Positions 23,579 to 34,304 of a stretch of 64,000 nucleotides of DNA are shown here, piece by piece (the first letter of the stretch is position 1; each line of letters opens with the position of its first letter). This DNA comes from Dryococelus australis. Its lineage: Eukaryota > Arthropoda > Insecta > Phasmatodea > Phasmatidae. The stretch lies in contig CM056994.1 in the NCBI GenBank assembly GCA_029891345.1, positions 223,587,491-223,651,490 on the forward strand, given 5' to 3'. Both the position numbers and the translations under genes were made by a program. The notes under the pieces are model-generated. The model was not told the DNA's origin and did not search any database. It saw nothing but the letters and a program-made list of their open reading frames with translations.

Positions 23579-24838
23579 TACACTGCTGTTACGAAGGAAG
23601 GCCCTCGCACTTTTATCTTGGAGACTCGGCACTTCTAGAGAGGGCAAATCACATCATCTCTGCCTCCAGCAGTAAAGACGGCGACACTTTAGCTCGGACG
23701 TGTGAAGGAGTTTCGGATGTGCTGGACTGGGCAGCTTGTTCTCTCCAGGATGCCGGCAGACTCCGAGGAAATAATTAAAGCGCAGGAAATTGCCACCTCT
23801 TAGCGAGCGGCAGGACTTCTCTGAGCCAACCAGACTTCCACTCGCAGCCTACTGCGTCTCTTCTCTCTTCTACCACGAAGTCTCGCTGTTTTCGGTCGCC
23901 GAGCTCTTCTGGCAGTTCTCACTTCAGCTGGATAATTGCACTGAGTCTCACTTCATACGGGGGAGTGAGCCCGGAATATAAAGTAGTACCTCATGACATT
24001 ATTTTTAAAGAAACATAAATTATCAATAACGCAAAACTGTTACAAGCAAAGACAATGATGGAAGGGATGTTAGTGAAGATACGTCAACCTGGAAACGTGA
24101 GATTTTAATTTGGGTGAAATTGGCGCGCAAGTTGTTAGTTCGCTTGTTCGAACACTTATTACGTAGAGAAAGATACACATGATAGTGCATATCACTCTTA
24201 GATTTAAATTGCAGTGGGCAGATAATCAAACAATTTTATATTTATACACGACTATACAATTTGACAATTTTTGTTATGTAATTTTGTACGTATGAACTTA
24301 TTCTGTCAACACAGCATAACTTCTTTGCTGTGGTAGTCGCTAGCCACGTGGAAACAGCGTGCGCCATGCACTCTTTACTGCAGCCTAAGAGTGAGACGGA
24401 CTATAGTACGACTCGCGGGCTTTGGACGCGATTGCTTGTCATCCGTGAAGTGCGACATTACATTTTTTTTATTGATATATTTCAAAAGTGTGCAGGGAAA
24501 TGAAACATAGGAGCTTGTAATACTGAAACTGGAGGAACAGGCCACCCAGTGATAAAAAAAAATCCACTCTTCTGCACTGACGTGACAAGAAAGGTGCAAA
24601 AACATGGTAAAAATGGAAAGGAAAAAACCAGGAAAGAAGGGAGTGGGAGGAAAATAATTAAAAATCCCCAAACGGAAAAGGGCCAGAAAGCCCAATTCTG
24701 CAAAGGTAAAGAACCAGGGAAGCAAAAAAGCAGGAAGTCGGATTTTCTAACCCGAAACTAGGTCCGGGATATTAGATCGGACGTTAGGATGGAGCGGCGG
24801 TGGAATGCAAAGTAGAGGACTACGTGAGTACCCTGAGA
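23579..24838. other. Unassigned stretch with a purine-rich segment
   Basis: 23590-23960 is GC-balanced with open frames on the plus strand but no recognised domain. 24580-24745 is strikingly purine-rich on the plus strand (runs such as GGAAAGGAAAAAACCAGGAA). Confidence 0.45.
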
Positions 24839-24839
24839 A

Positions 24840-24985
24840 GAACTACTACCGGCCTGTGGCAGAGCTCGCCACGTTTCCCATGCGCGAATATTCGGTCAGG
24901 ATTCCGACGGGAATGGAACCCCAATCCCCTTGTTTGGAGGCCGGTGCACTAACAACGCAGTCCCTTCTTCAAGAAGTGCCCGAGT
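24840..24985 (-). mobile_element. tRNA-derived SINE fragment (G-like)
   Basis: On the minus strand: GTTAGTGCACCGGCCTCCAA, then a B-box-like GGGGTTCCATTCCCG, then TCGGAATCCTGACC and CGCGCATGGGAAACGTGGCG. The order of parts matches SINE G, but the copy is diverged. Confidence 0.5.
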
Positions 24986-25639
24986 GGGAAATATCTGATT
25001 ACTACGGTGTCGCGTTAGCTTGTTCTTCGTTGGCAGACACGCCTCTTACTCTTAAAAGTGGTAGTTCCTCCTTGAGAAATATCATATAATTATGTAGCAT
25101 GGACTTTGTTAGTATAAGTGCGCCGATTGAAGACTTTTAAATTGAAGCTATTTAGGAAAATAAAGCTACCAAATTTCTTTTGTCCAGGTATTATAAATGA
25201 AAATGCATTTGCTACTTTCGCACTGGTTAATTAGTAATAACAATTTTCAGTAACATCACCATTAAAACCGAATTTCACATAACTTAAGAATAAGCTCACA
25301 ACCAAAACAGTTAACCGCATGTAAGGGGTTGAAATAAAATTGCGTGTGTTAAAAGTGTTTAAAATTCGTGTAATAATATTCATTGCAATAATAACAAAAT
25401 CAGATAGCACATACAACGGAGTTCCCAGAATGGTTATGTTCAGAAGCCTGTGGTGAGGGATATTCCTGTCGAAGCCTGGTGCCTGAGCTGCCACAGGAAT
25501 ACGCACCATTCAAAAATGAATGACGAATATCTGCTTGTCTGAAGTCAGTTGAAGAGTAAGGCAGATAAAATTATGCAGAAACTTGAAGCATCTGCTAAAG
25601 AAGAAATGCTTGTTTTTTTTTTTCCTATGGCGATTAAGA

Positions 25640-26010
25640 AAGAAAAAGAAGCATTACCAACGAAAAATGCGCTTGGAAACCAGAGCAGTTTGTCACGAGA
25701 TGTTCAAATATATTGGAGTTGCTTTTGATTGGAAACTGAGTTTCAAGGATAACATGAATTATTGGTTAAATAATTAATTAGTTATAATTAACAAAGTAAA
25801 GACGATATATTATGTTTTCCTGTGACTGGAATTCTACAATATTATTGTGATGCATGGATCAGCAGTATAGTAGAGGAGAGCTACACTTTGACTCATTAAC
25901 ATAAATCACCAGAAGATTAAAAGATTGTTGCTTACTGCTATCTCAAAGACGTGCATGACTGTGTACAAAATGACTTACACTGTCTGGCAAGGATGCAGCT
26001 GCCAGACTTC
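25640..26010 (+). pseudogene. Probable non-LTR retrotransposon (LINE) reverse-transcriptase scrap
   Basis: The frame ending at 25777 encodes FKYIGVAFDWKLSFKDNMNY, which fits the FKYLGV.LD.KL.FK.H(I/V) block near the end of reverse-transcriptase domains of Jockey/CR1-like LINEs (family knowledge). About 140 bases downstream (around 25913-25985) another frame reads KRLLLTAISKTCMTVYKMTY. This resembles the conserved R.LL..T.AYRT.S..AL.V.AG stretch that follows. Stops and frame changes separate them. Only about 370 bp is recognisable, so it is a dead, 5'-truncated fragment. What would be the 3' end (to about 26.3 kb) is not identifiable. Confidence 0.5.
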
Positions 26011-26019
26011 CTTTTGAAG

Positions 26020-26940
26020 TAAATGTGGGAGGCGATCGAGACGTAGAGGTACAGAGGACCTAGAGAGACCAAAACAATGAACTAAGCAGAAGTCGGTGAT
26101 TGTCAGCTGATGGTCGATGAGTCGGCCACTGATAGTGACAAAAGAAGTCTCTACTGGCTTGAAAGAGCAGCTGACGAGTAACTACCATCCAGCTCATTGA
26201 CTGACAAAACAAAGATAAAAGAGTCCAGAGAGTTAAGTCTTGTCTCGTTCCTAAACTGCCAGTTCTGGGATACTGAAGGTAAAATGGAGTGTGTCTTGGA
26301 GTATTTTGGACACGTGGAGTTGAAACAGGGACTTAACGCAAAATGGTAACGAGTTGGACACGGAGTTGATGATCAAGTATAATATTTGAAATTAGTATGG
26401 ATGATAATGTGGAGATTTAAACGCGTGGTAGTCAACGAGCGTCGAACATCTCTGATGTTTATTAGCTGAGTGAAAGTGTCTACTGTAATGATAATAGCTG
26501 AATAACAGATACAAGATACACTATGGGAACAATGGGAATAGGGTTGCTTATGCTGGGGATTCAGAAAATATGGGCTAATAAACGCCAATGGCATTATCAC
26601 GTGAAAAAAGGAAGAAATAATTATACTTCAGTACCTATAGAAGTACAATCACAGAAGATGGAAAGCCATAGAATTGTGAAACGACTCGATAGAACCATAT
26701 GTTCTCCAAATGTAAGTAATTCAGGTTATACGTCCTTATAAGACATCTGAAAAGAGCTAATAATTTGAAAGCATTCCTTCAGTTACTTAGTGGTCTGAAG
26801 TGGTGGGAAATATAGTACTGTAAAGTAGATCTCATAAGCACTTGCTAAAAAAAATGCCCATTTGCGATGGTAATTTACTTATCTTGTCATATTTAGATAA
26901 CTATGTTACAGTGTACATGCCAATAAGTTATCTAAAAAAA
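26020..26940. other. Unassigned stretch, possibly decayed LINE 3' sequence
   Basis: Follows the RT-like scrap in the right order for a LINE 3' part, but contains no motif I recognise. Confidence 0.3.
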
Positions 26941-26949
26941 AAAGACGTC

Positions 26950-27361
26950 AGTAGAATGATTATGGGAAGCCTGGGACAAGGGAACAGCCGCTGGCCGGCC
27001 GCCATGTTATAACGTCATCCAACCGCCATATTGGATGCCGGTAACCTTGACGACTTTGTGGCCGTTATCTTGGATAACCTTGAATCCAAAAAATTCCAAG
27101 AAACACCACAAATTTTATATATATAATTTTAAAAAAATTATAATGTCGAATGTTTGGACAAAACGGGTTCCGGAGCCGAATACGACATCATGCTCTGTCA
27201 TTCCAGTATTTCGGCTGCCATATTATGACGTCATCTAACCACCATATTAAATCACTTGTATTCAATATGGTGGTCTGGGGATGTCGCAACATGGTGGCCG
27301 GCCGGTGCCTGGCACCTACTCCCCTGTTCCCTTGCCCTAGACTACCCATAATTATTCTACT
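26950..27361. mobile_element. 412 bp MITE with 39 bp inverted repeats
   Basis: The left end CAGTAGAATGATTATGGGAA (continuing to GGGAACAG) pairs with the right end, whose reverse complement starts CAGTAGAATAATTATGGGTA, giving about 39 bp arms with few mismatches. Pairing extends weakly outward (GT/AC). The interior is itself partly palindromic around GCCGCCATATT / AATATGGTGGTC and contains CCAAAAAATTCCAAGAAAC, shared with 11461-11650. No clear target-site duplication. Confidence 0.82.
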
Positions 27362-27599
27362 GACTTTTATATTGATATGTAGAGATGACAAAATCACACT
27401 GTTGTTGATAATGCTCCAGATATTTTCGATGTCCTAACTACTTGTACCAAAAGCCAACAATACTGTGACACGTTCTGAATTTTTTCCTCGCTTCTGTAAC
27501 AAATCAGAACGTTTTTTTCCCCTCCCGCTTTCAATTAATAGTAAATTCGCTTCCTCTGTAATCACCGTGGAATCTAGGAAAACCTCAATTCTGCAAGCC

Positions 27600-27905
27600 C
27601 GCGTTTAATCTGTTGCAATGTGCGCTCCATAATTTTTCGGCAATGTGCCGGCGCTCGGAATGAAATTCGAGAGGGGGGAGGGAGGGGGCGTGGTGGTGTG
27701 AAACATTGGCCGGTTATTAATCCCATCGCCACGCCGCGCCAGTCCACCTTCCTGCTGGACCGCCATCGCCCTGCCGCGTCGACCACGATCCCGCTAATGA
27801 GTTCCCCACCCGCGCTCAAGTGTCGCGCCGCAGCTGTCTCCCGCGCAAACAATCCACTTTGCTCGCTGCAAATTGTCAACACAACCGAGGTTAATTCTAC
27901 TCTGG
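27600..27905. other. GC-rich, low-repeat island
   Basis: Distinctly GC-rich against AT-rich surroundings, with a G-rich purine run (GAGGGGGGAGGGAGGGGGCG, about 27670-27690). It has no shared repeat and only overlapping uninformative open frames. Could be a host cis-regulatory or conserved non-coding element; this is inference from composition only. Confidence 0.3.
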
Positions 27906-27957
27906 TTGGAGGTTCAATCCTAATTGTGTGGCAACTAAAAATGTAAATAGATACTTA

Positions 27958-28377
27958 TACTGTTCACGATAAAGTAAACACTTTAGAAACGAACCTTAGA
28001 AAAAAGTCACTGTCCCTGTATGCATATATTTAAATGAGCGCACCGAGTGACATTCGCCCAGTAAAGTTGGTATCGGTGGATGGAAAGTAGTTCCATACCT
28101 TATTGTAAAATAAAAAGTGTTAGGTAACCATTTGTGATAATTTGAAATTATTTCTTTAGCTTTCGATTTTTTTAATGCATCGAAGTGTAAAAATTATCAG
28201 ATTAGTAAAGTATTTACTCTGTTAATAATTTCACCGTTTCATTCGATTGACGCATGAATAAAGTGAGAAGGCCCGTCGCAACGTTAATTTTGCATAAGGC
28301 GAAATAATAAACAACGTGAATACAAGTATATAATAAGCAGGGCTTTCAAAAGTACTCATTTTACAGGGAACAGTTTA
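27958..28377 (+). mobile_element. MITE family A, copy A5
   Basis: 420 bp, TA-flanked (27956-27957, 28378-28379). The left end is TACTGTTCACGATAAAG (GG lost), the right ...ACAGGGAACAGTTTA. The interior is collinear with A2, A6 and A8. Confidence 0.9.
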
Positions 28378-28494
28378 TACTTACAAATATATGGTGACAA
28401 CACCTAGACTTGGCGTGTATATTTTAAATTTCATATTCTGTGTTTTTCGTGACGACATGGCTCTGCAGTGGCGTATGTGCGAAATATTGCATTG

Positions 28495-28680
28495 ACAGGG
28501 GTTTATTAACGTCGTCCTCTGTTATGTCTGAAGGCAAGGCCTACAAACTAACTGATGGCCAAACTTAAACCCAAACCCATGCCTTACCTGGGATTCGAAC
28601 ACGGAAACCCAAGGACCCCCCCCCCCCCCCCCCAGACCGGCGTCGCACCCACCGACTGCGCCATTGGAGGTTGGCATGTT
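28495..28680 (-). mobile_element. SINE family H, copy H2
   Basis: On the minus strand: CCAATGGCGCAGTCGGTGGG, a B box GTGTTCGAATCCC and GGTAAGGCATGGGTTTGGG, as in H1 and H3. The loop between the boxes has expanded into a C run (28615-28633 on plus), which may be replication slippage or an assembly-sensitive tract. Confidence 0.82.
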
Positions 28681-28779
28681 CGAAGTAATTTTCTATTTAA
28701 ACACTTCTATTGAAAGTATAATTCACAAAACATACACAAAATTTTAATGCCGGATAGCAGTGATATCTTGTGTACGGGG

Positions 28780-29340
28780 ATTTTCTTCGTTTTCATTGGA
28801 AATAAATGGGATAATTTCAATTTTTATGAAATATATATTAGCTTAATCTTACAATTTGGTTTGTGCTAGAACATACGTAAATGATCAACGCCCCCCTTTT
28901 TTTGCACTAGCGATAAATTAACGAAATATGTCTACGTATTCTTTAATGTTCAGTCGTAAGATTGGAATTAGTAAAACCCTGTCTTACTCCACTCCATTAA
29001 TTAAGTGTGACTACAGGCTCGAAAAATTGCTTTTGGCAACTTGATTTATTTTACTCTTAATTTTTTACTTTTTCACTAAAATAGTCGTGCTTGGAAAGAT
29101 CAATGCCAAACAAAATTGTACGTCTACTGTGTACTCTTGTAAACAACACTGAAAGGCTAGTTACGAAACAAAGTTTACACTAAAATATTGTGGCACAGGC
29201 AAGTATGGATCCTAATTTGAACCAAACACGAACCTTCAACACAGAATTATAGAATTTCTTCCTTCATCGCCAGGTTTAAAAGCGACCTCTTTGGAGCTCC
29301 AGCGTGCCTTGCTATGGTAATATGCCCCTTTGCCAAACTC
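28780..29340 (+). repeat. Old interspersed repeat N, copy N1
   Basis: Aligns in order with 36900-37400: GGGATAATTTCAATTT, TGTGCTAGAACATACG, GCTCGAAAAATTGC..TTTATTT, ATTTGAACCAAACACGAACC..CAC, GCGACCTCTTTGGAGCT. Similarity is moderate with many small gaps. No ends or coding region found. Confidence 0.6.
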
Positions 29341-29600
29341 TCCCACGAGGAATCTCATTTGTTTCTAACCAAAGTACGTTAAACCTTTAAAAGGTTGTCA
29401 AATTTAACGTGTTCAGGGTTATCAGTTAGTATTATTACACACACAGGGCTATCCTGAACTGCAGATGCAAACCTTGCGATATTATACATAATGGAAAATG
29501 AGGTTGAAAACACAGTAAGACCTGTGACATAATGTGAGCGATAGACACAACATTGTACATTAGGAATCAAAATGTGTTATTAGCAAAATGTAAGAAATTA

Positions 29601-30024
29601 AAGGCTGTTCACGATAAAGTGAGCACTTCTGAAATCAATCTTAGAAAACCATTACTGCTCATACCTGCATATATTTTAACGGGCTAAATAAGTGACATGC
29701 GCCCAGAATTGTTGGTAATGTTAAATGGAAAGTAGTTCCATAAGTTAACGTCGAATAAAAAGTGTCACGTATCCACTTTTATAACTTAAATTATTCCTTC
29801 CACATTTTTATTTAATTTAATATTTGAAGTGTAAAAAAGATAATATTTGCTATATATTTACTTTTGTAATCGCTTCGAATTTTCACTTGACCGACGCATG
29901 AATAAATTGATTAGGACCATGGTGACGTTAATTTTATATAGACGGAAGAAGACACAACGTAAATACAAGTACAACTTAAGCAGAGCGTTCAAAAGTGCTT
30001 TTTTTTTTTACCATGAAGAGCCTA
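29601..30024 (+). mobile_element. MITE family A, copy A6
   Basis: 424 bp, TA-flanked (29599-29600, 30025-30026). Left end AAGGCTGTTCACGATAAAGT. The right end has an expanded T run and reads CATGAAGAGCCTA. Interior collinear with the family. Confidence 0.9.
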
Positions 30025-30029
30025 TACTT

Positions 30030-31650
30030 GAGGTGAAGAGTGCTAGCCTGATTCCATGCCTGCAATCTGTGGACATTTGTTTGGTGTTAACATCACACGT
30101 CGTCATGTAGTTAAGAGGATGCCATATTTTTAACCAAAGGCAAGTTTATCATCCGTGAGTGTTTGTCGATTGTTATGACGTAATAATCGTGCGTACGTTA
30201 AAAGGAACAACAAATGTGGTATTTGTGTAACGCACCCAGATGAACGGTTCTCGGGGAAATATGCATCGTTTGAAAGGGTGCTGTAGGTTTCCAGCCATGT
30301 ACGCACCCTTTCAAATGTGTTCATCACCCGCAGGTATCAAGTTAAGCTATTGCTATTCACGAATTTGCAGTTTTATCTCGTGTAGTTATTTTAGCTCCCA
30401 GCTTTCAAGGGCGCGTGTCTGCCTTGATCAGGCTAGGTAATAGGTTGCGTTGTGAATTCTACCCCATTTTTCATAACGAATGATCTCGCGAAGTTTTCAC
30501 CTCCAGTTTACGATAAACCTGTATTTTCTGCGATGAAGTATTGTGTTAGTGTTACCACAGATGGCGTTCCTTACCGTAAATGATGTTGTTAATTAGCTAA
30601 GGTATTTTACGCTACTGTCATAACACTTTACAATGTATAAAAATTAATATTAGTCAAAACATAATCTGCGCAGAGAAGTGCCCACCTCGCAGGCTGCCGC
30701 CATATCTTGAAGCTTGAAGTGAAATGTAACAGCAATACGCGGATAGTTCTCAACGACCGTCTGCAGCGTTGGCCATATTGCCCAAATGTATTCGAAAGTT
30801 CAATACTCGGATCAACCGGGTCTGACCGAGTGAAAGGCAATGTTGTGTTATCCTGTGGATGGGTTGGTCTGCTCTTGAAAGCCGGATCTTTAGGGGCCCT
30901 AAGCAATGCATTTCACTGCGAATGAATTCAAATTGTGAAGTAAATGTATTATGCACCATATTTTGTGCGCGTATAAGTTGTCGTTTGGTCTGTGTGCAGG
31001 GATCCGGGTACGCAGAGTACAGGCCCGCGGGCTAGGAAACTCAACAAGTGTTGTGAAAAGTAAGGAGTACGACGGGCTGATTATAGTAGTGGACAGTGTT
31101 TAGATTTACTGGACTCAGCAGTGGGTTGGGTAAAGCGTCACTTCGAGTTTTCGCTTGTCCGCTAATCTCGGAGAGCTGGGGTAAACTCGTGTAAGCCATT
31201 GAGTGCAAATTCACTGTAGAATTATGAATAGTCCGTCCCCTTACAGGAATACCTTCGAGAATGATAATAATCACGAAAACAAAAAATCCCGGAAGACGTA
31301 TACTAAGAGGTGCCCAGGTTATGCAGTATGATGCGCTTGCACGGTATAGCGCACAGCCGGTAGTAACTAGGAGTGGGTGGAACGCCTGGCAGGTAGACCA
31401 CCTGCCGTACACCGCAGCAGACCGAGTAGCGGTCAGCAGGGGCAGCTGTGGCGAACCGTTCGCATTCGTACCATCAGGCACCCAGCCCTCCCCCGCGGTG
31501 TCATGTGGGTCGCACACAGGCCTCACTGGTCGGCCTACAGCCGCGCCGTGGCCCACAGCTGCCTCGCAGCACACTGCTGCGTCCTGATAAATACCCTACA
31601 TGCTTATGTAATCCTATACACCCATAACGCAGCAATAACTTTGTCATTGT
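30030..31650. other. Unassigned stretch with CpG-rich part
   Basis: 31300-31590 is GC- and CpG-rich. The longest open frame of the window (31041-31574, minus, 177 codons) overlaps it on the opposite strand to a 108-codon frame. Its translation shows no domain and it has no codon-periodic look. I treat it as a composition effect. Confidence 0.4.
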
Positions 31651-31652
31651 TA

Positions 31653-32337
31653 TAGTCTATTCGCGATTTATTCACACTTTTCGAATCGAACCTTTGAAAA
31701 CTAACATTATATATGACGGACTCGGTTGTTGTAGGCTGTACACGATAAGTGAGCACTTTTTAAGGCCGTTCTAAATTTTTCCTTTCATCCGATCTCCATC
31801 TTCCTGCTGCTTTTTAATATAAACATTGCTATGTGACCAATAAACACAGTGAATACATTCACCACACACAAGATGTAAAGCCTGAGACAGCAATAAGATA
31901 CATTTTTAGTGGAGATAATGCCTGTTGGAAGGGCCTTAAAAAGTGCTCACTTTAGTGTGAACAGCCTATACCTAAGTGTATGATGTGTTACAACCGTTTT
32001 CTACTTCTATTAACATAATCGCATGAAAGCACCCTCATTATTACTAGTTAAATTGAACATAGTCCTATCTATAAATTTTAATCTTTCATCTGAAAATAAT
32101 ATGAATAAAATAGGGAGAAAATAGTTGTATTGGTAATGCTAGGTAAAAAATAGTTCTTATGGAAAATATTACACTGAGTGCTCACGAATGTCGTGCTCTC
32201 TCTCTCTCTCTCTCTGTCTCTCTTTTGTGCAATTTTCTGGACTCGGTTAAGCTTTGTTTGCAGGAGGCGGAGGAATGTCCTGCAAGTAGAACTTCAGCAG
32301 GACTTCAGAAAAGTTGCAATTAACTGTGAATGGAGTA
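31653..32337 (+). mobile_element. MITE family J, copy J2 (split by B2)
   Basis: The left end TAGTCTATTCGCGATTTATT is preceded by TA. Similarity to J runs to about 31731, is interrupted by B2, resumes at about 31971 and ends near TAACTGTGAATGGAGTA. Without B2 it would be about 446 bp. A (CT)n tract (32197-32222) replaces part of the J interior. Confidence 0.82.
31732..31968 (+). mobile_element. MITE family B, copy B2, nested in J2
   Basis: 237 bp with ends TAGGCTGTACACGATAAGTG and CTCACTTTAGTGTGAACAGCCTA, followed by TA. It interrupts J2, so it inserted after J2. Confidence 0.9.
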
Positions 32338-32339
32338 CA

Positions 32340-33572
32340 GCCAACGTATTACACGTATTCTGAAAGTTGTCATGCATATATAATGAAGTGGAAAATACTT
32401 TTCTCTTGACCTTATAGCACACGTATCTGGAATGCCAGCTAAAATTGCAAATTACTTTGGGTCCGAGTACCATTTTATATTTGCAGGTGTCGTGTTATGT
32501 GTCGGATTAGGTACATTTTAGTGTCAGCTGCTCCCCTCTCCCTATTATCCCTGTATAAAGGGACGAGTTTAATAAAGAGCAGTTAAATTCCACTTCCTTA
32601 AGAGAGGATCTCAGAGGCGTAGTTACTGTAATTGGAATACATTTGATGTAATTAGAAGTTGTCCAAAAAAACAATGTATTTAAAAAGATAAAAAAAAATG
32701 GTCTTTCCTAGCATGTGCTCATCCGAGGCGTTTTACTAGTTTTCAGTTATTTACCTTCCCAGTAATAGAATATGTTTCAACATATGATTAGTAGAGTGGA
32801 TGCATCAGCTACAAATGCAAGCGTCTTCTCAGTAATAACTCGGATACTTAAAGGAGTAAACAGTGTCCTACTACCTAAAGGAAATATATTATTTATCAGA
32901 GAATACCGTTTTCCTCCCAAAAATTGTGACTCTAATTAGACATTTCAAAACTTGTGTTTGTCTACGTTAAAAAAAAGGAATTAACGTGATGTCCTTGGCG
33001 TACTATTTAAGTTTACAAATTATAAGTGTCAATTTGTAACTTGTTTGTAGTATCTTTTTCTAAAGTATGACCGAGGGTGGTTTGGTACGTGTGTCTCAAC
33101 GCGTGTATGTCCACAGGGTTATATCCCGGGAAGCCACTGCGAACAAGTACATTCAGACTATCACTACATGTGTAATCCAAATCGGCTGTTATACCTGCAG
33201 AAAGGGGAACCTAATCACTTGAAAGTTTTCCGTGCCGTTGAGAAATAAATGCTTTTGGCCACTTTAGGGCGCTGTTCGTAACTGAGCCTTTACCAACTTC
33301 CGGTACCTAACTCGGCGGGGATTATAGTAATCGACAAGACGGAAGCATGAATGGGTGGGACTGCTAAGGAAAGTAAGCACCCAAAGTCTCTTTGTAATCC
33401 GATACGAGTGTAGCTTGAAAATATATCGCCTGACAATTTCGTCTATCGGTCGGGATGCTTGCCAGGTGAATTTATGGTCCCGGCCCGGTCAGGCTAGATA
33501 TTTCTTGATTGCCAGTTTTCCTCTCATTTGTTATTATAGATGCTGTATTGTCCGTTAATCTTCAAATTGTAT
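32340..33572. other. Unassigned stretch
   Basis: AT-rich, with short frames only. Nothing recognised. Confidence 0.5.
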
Positions 33573-33573
33573 A

Positions 33574-34000
33574 GGGACCGCGGTGGCTGAGCAGTTAGCC
33601 TGCTTGCCTCCCACCAAGGCGAACTGGGTTCAATCCCCTGCCGGTTCACTCCCGGGTTTTCGCACGTACACTCTAAATCCGAATCAGTGGAAAACTATTG
33701 ATTCACAGTGAAAATGGCTCCACTTAGAATCAGTGAAAGTGTTTCACATTACTAATTCAATCCGTGTAATTTTACACTGAAACAATTAATGGTTGGTTTT
33801 TCACTGATTCTAAGTGAAGCCATTTTCACTGGGAATCAGTGTGGGAATCGTGCCGGACGATATCGCTGGTCGGCGGGTTTCCTCGGAGATCTGCCATTTC
33901 CCCCGCCCTCGCATTCCGGCGCAGCTCCATACTCACCTCGCTTACCCTCGTCGGCTCTCCAGATCCCGCTGCTAAGAGCCGTCCGAATCTCTGCGCTCCA
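33574..34000 (+). mobile_element. tRNA-derived SINE family F, copy F2 (split by a fold-back insert)
   Basis: Head GGGACCGCGGTGGCTGAGCA with B box GGGTTCAATCCC. F2 retains a segment (TTAGCCTGCTTGCCTCCCAC) longer than F1, closer to a tRNA anticodon arm. The body is interrupted at about 33667 and resumes at 33843 (GGGAATCGTGCCGGACGATA), then follows F1 to about 33990. No target-site duplication found. Confidence 0.85.
33668..33842. mobile_element. 175 bp fold-back element inserted in SINE F2
   Basis: Outer ends ACACT/AGTGT. The arms (about 33696-33740 and 33799-33842) pair over about 45 bp: CAGTGAAAATGGCTCCACTT against the reverse complement of AAGTGAAGCCATTTTCACTG. Comparison with F1 gives the empty site (TTTTCGC..GTGGGAATCG). 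No coding capacity. Target duplication is ambiguous (at most 2 bp). Confidence 0.8.
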
Positions 34001-34304
34001 CGAAGAAGTGTTGAAGTGCTACGAGAACTGTAAGGCGATAAACTGTAAATAAAATTGCGCAGGCAGGTGGCGTGCGAGCTCGACGTTCTGGGGAACTTGT
34101 ACCGCAGAGGGAGAACTTTTTATCGTCGAGCATGGGAGAGGAGGCAGGTTTTTAACTCGCTTGTTGAAAGTGAGAGCCGAGTTCTGCCCGGAGGGAAGTT
34201 GCATGTCGCTCGCTACAACGCGGCTGCCAGTTCGCACAAGTCCGTGTTAGATTTCCGTCCTGGAGCAGCAGTGTTGGAACCTTAGAAGGAATACGTCGTA
34301 CCTA

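Noticed and set aside
27950..28385. 8 bp target duplication (hAT-type) around A5
   Set aside because: ATACTTA appears on both sides, but it depends on TA-rich ends. B5 and the other A copies consistently show a TA duplication.
31041..31574. 177-codon minus-strand open frame, longest in the window
   Set aside because: Lies in GC/CpG-rich DNA where stops are rare, is overlapped by frames on the other strand, has no recognisable domain or splice context.
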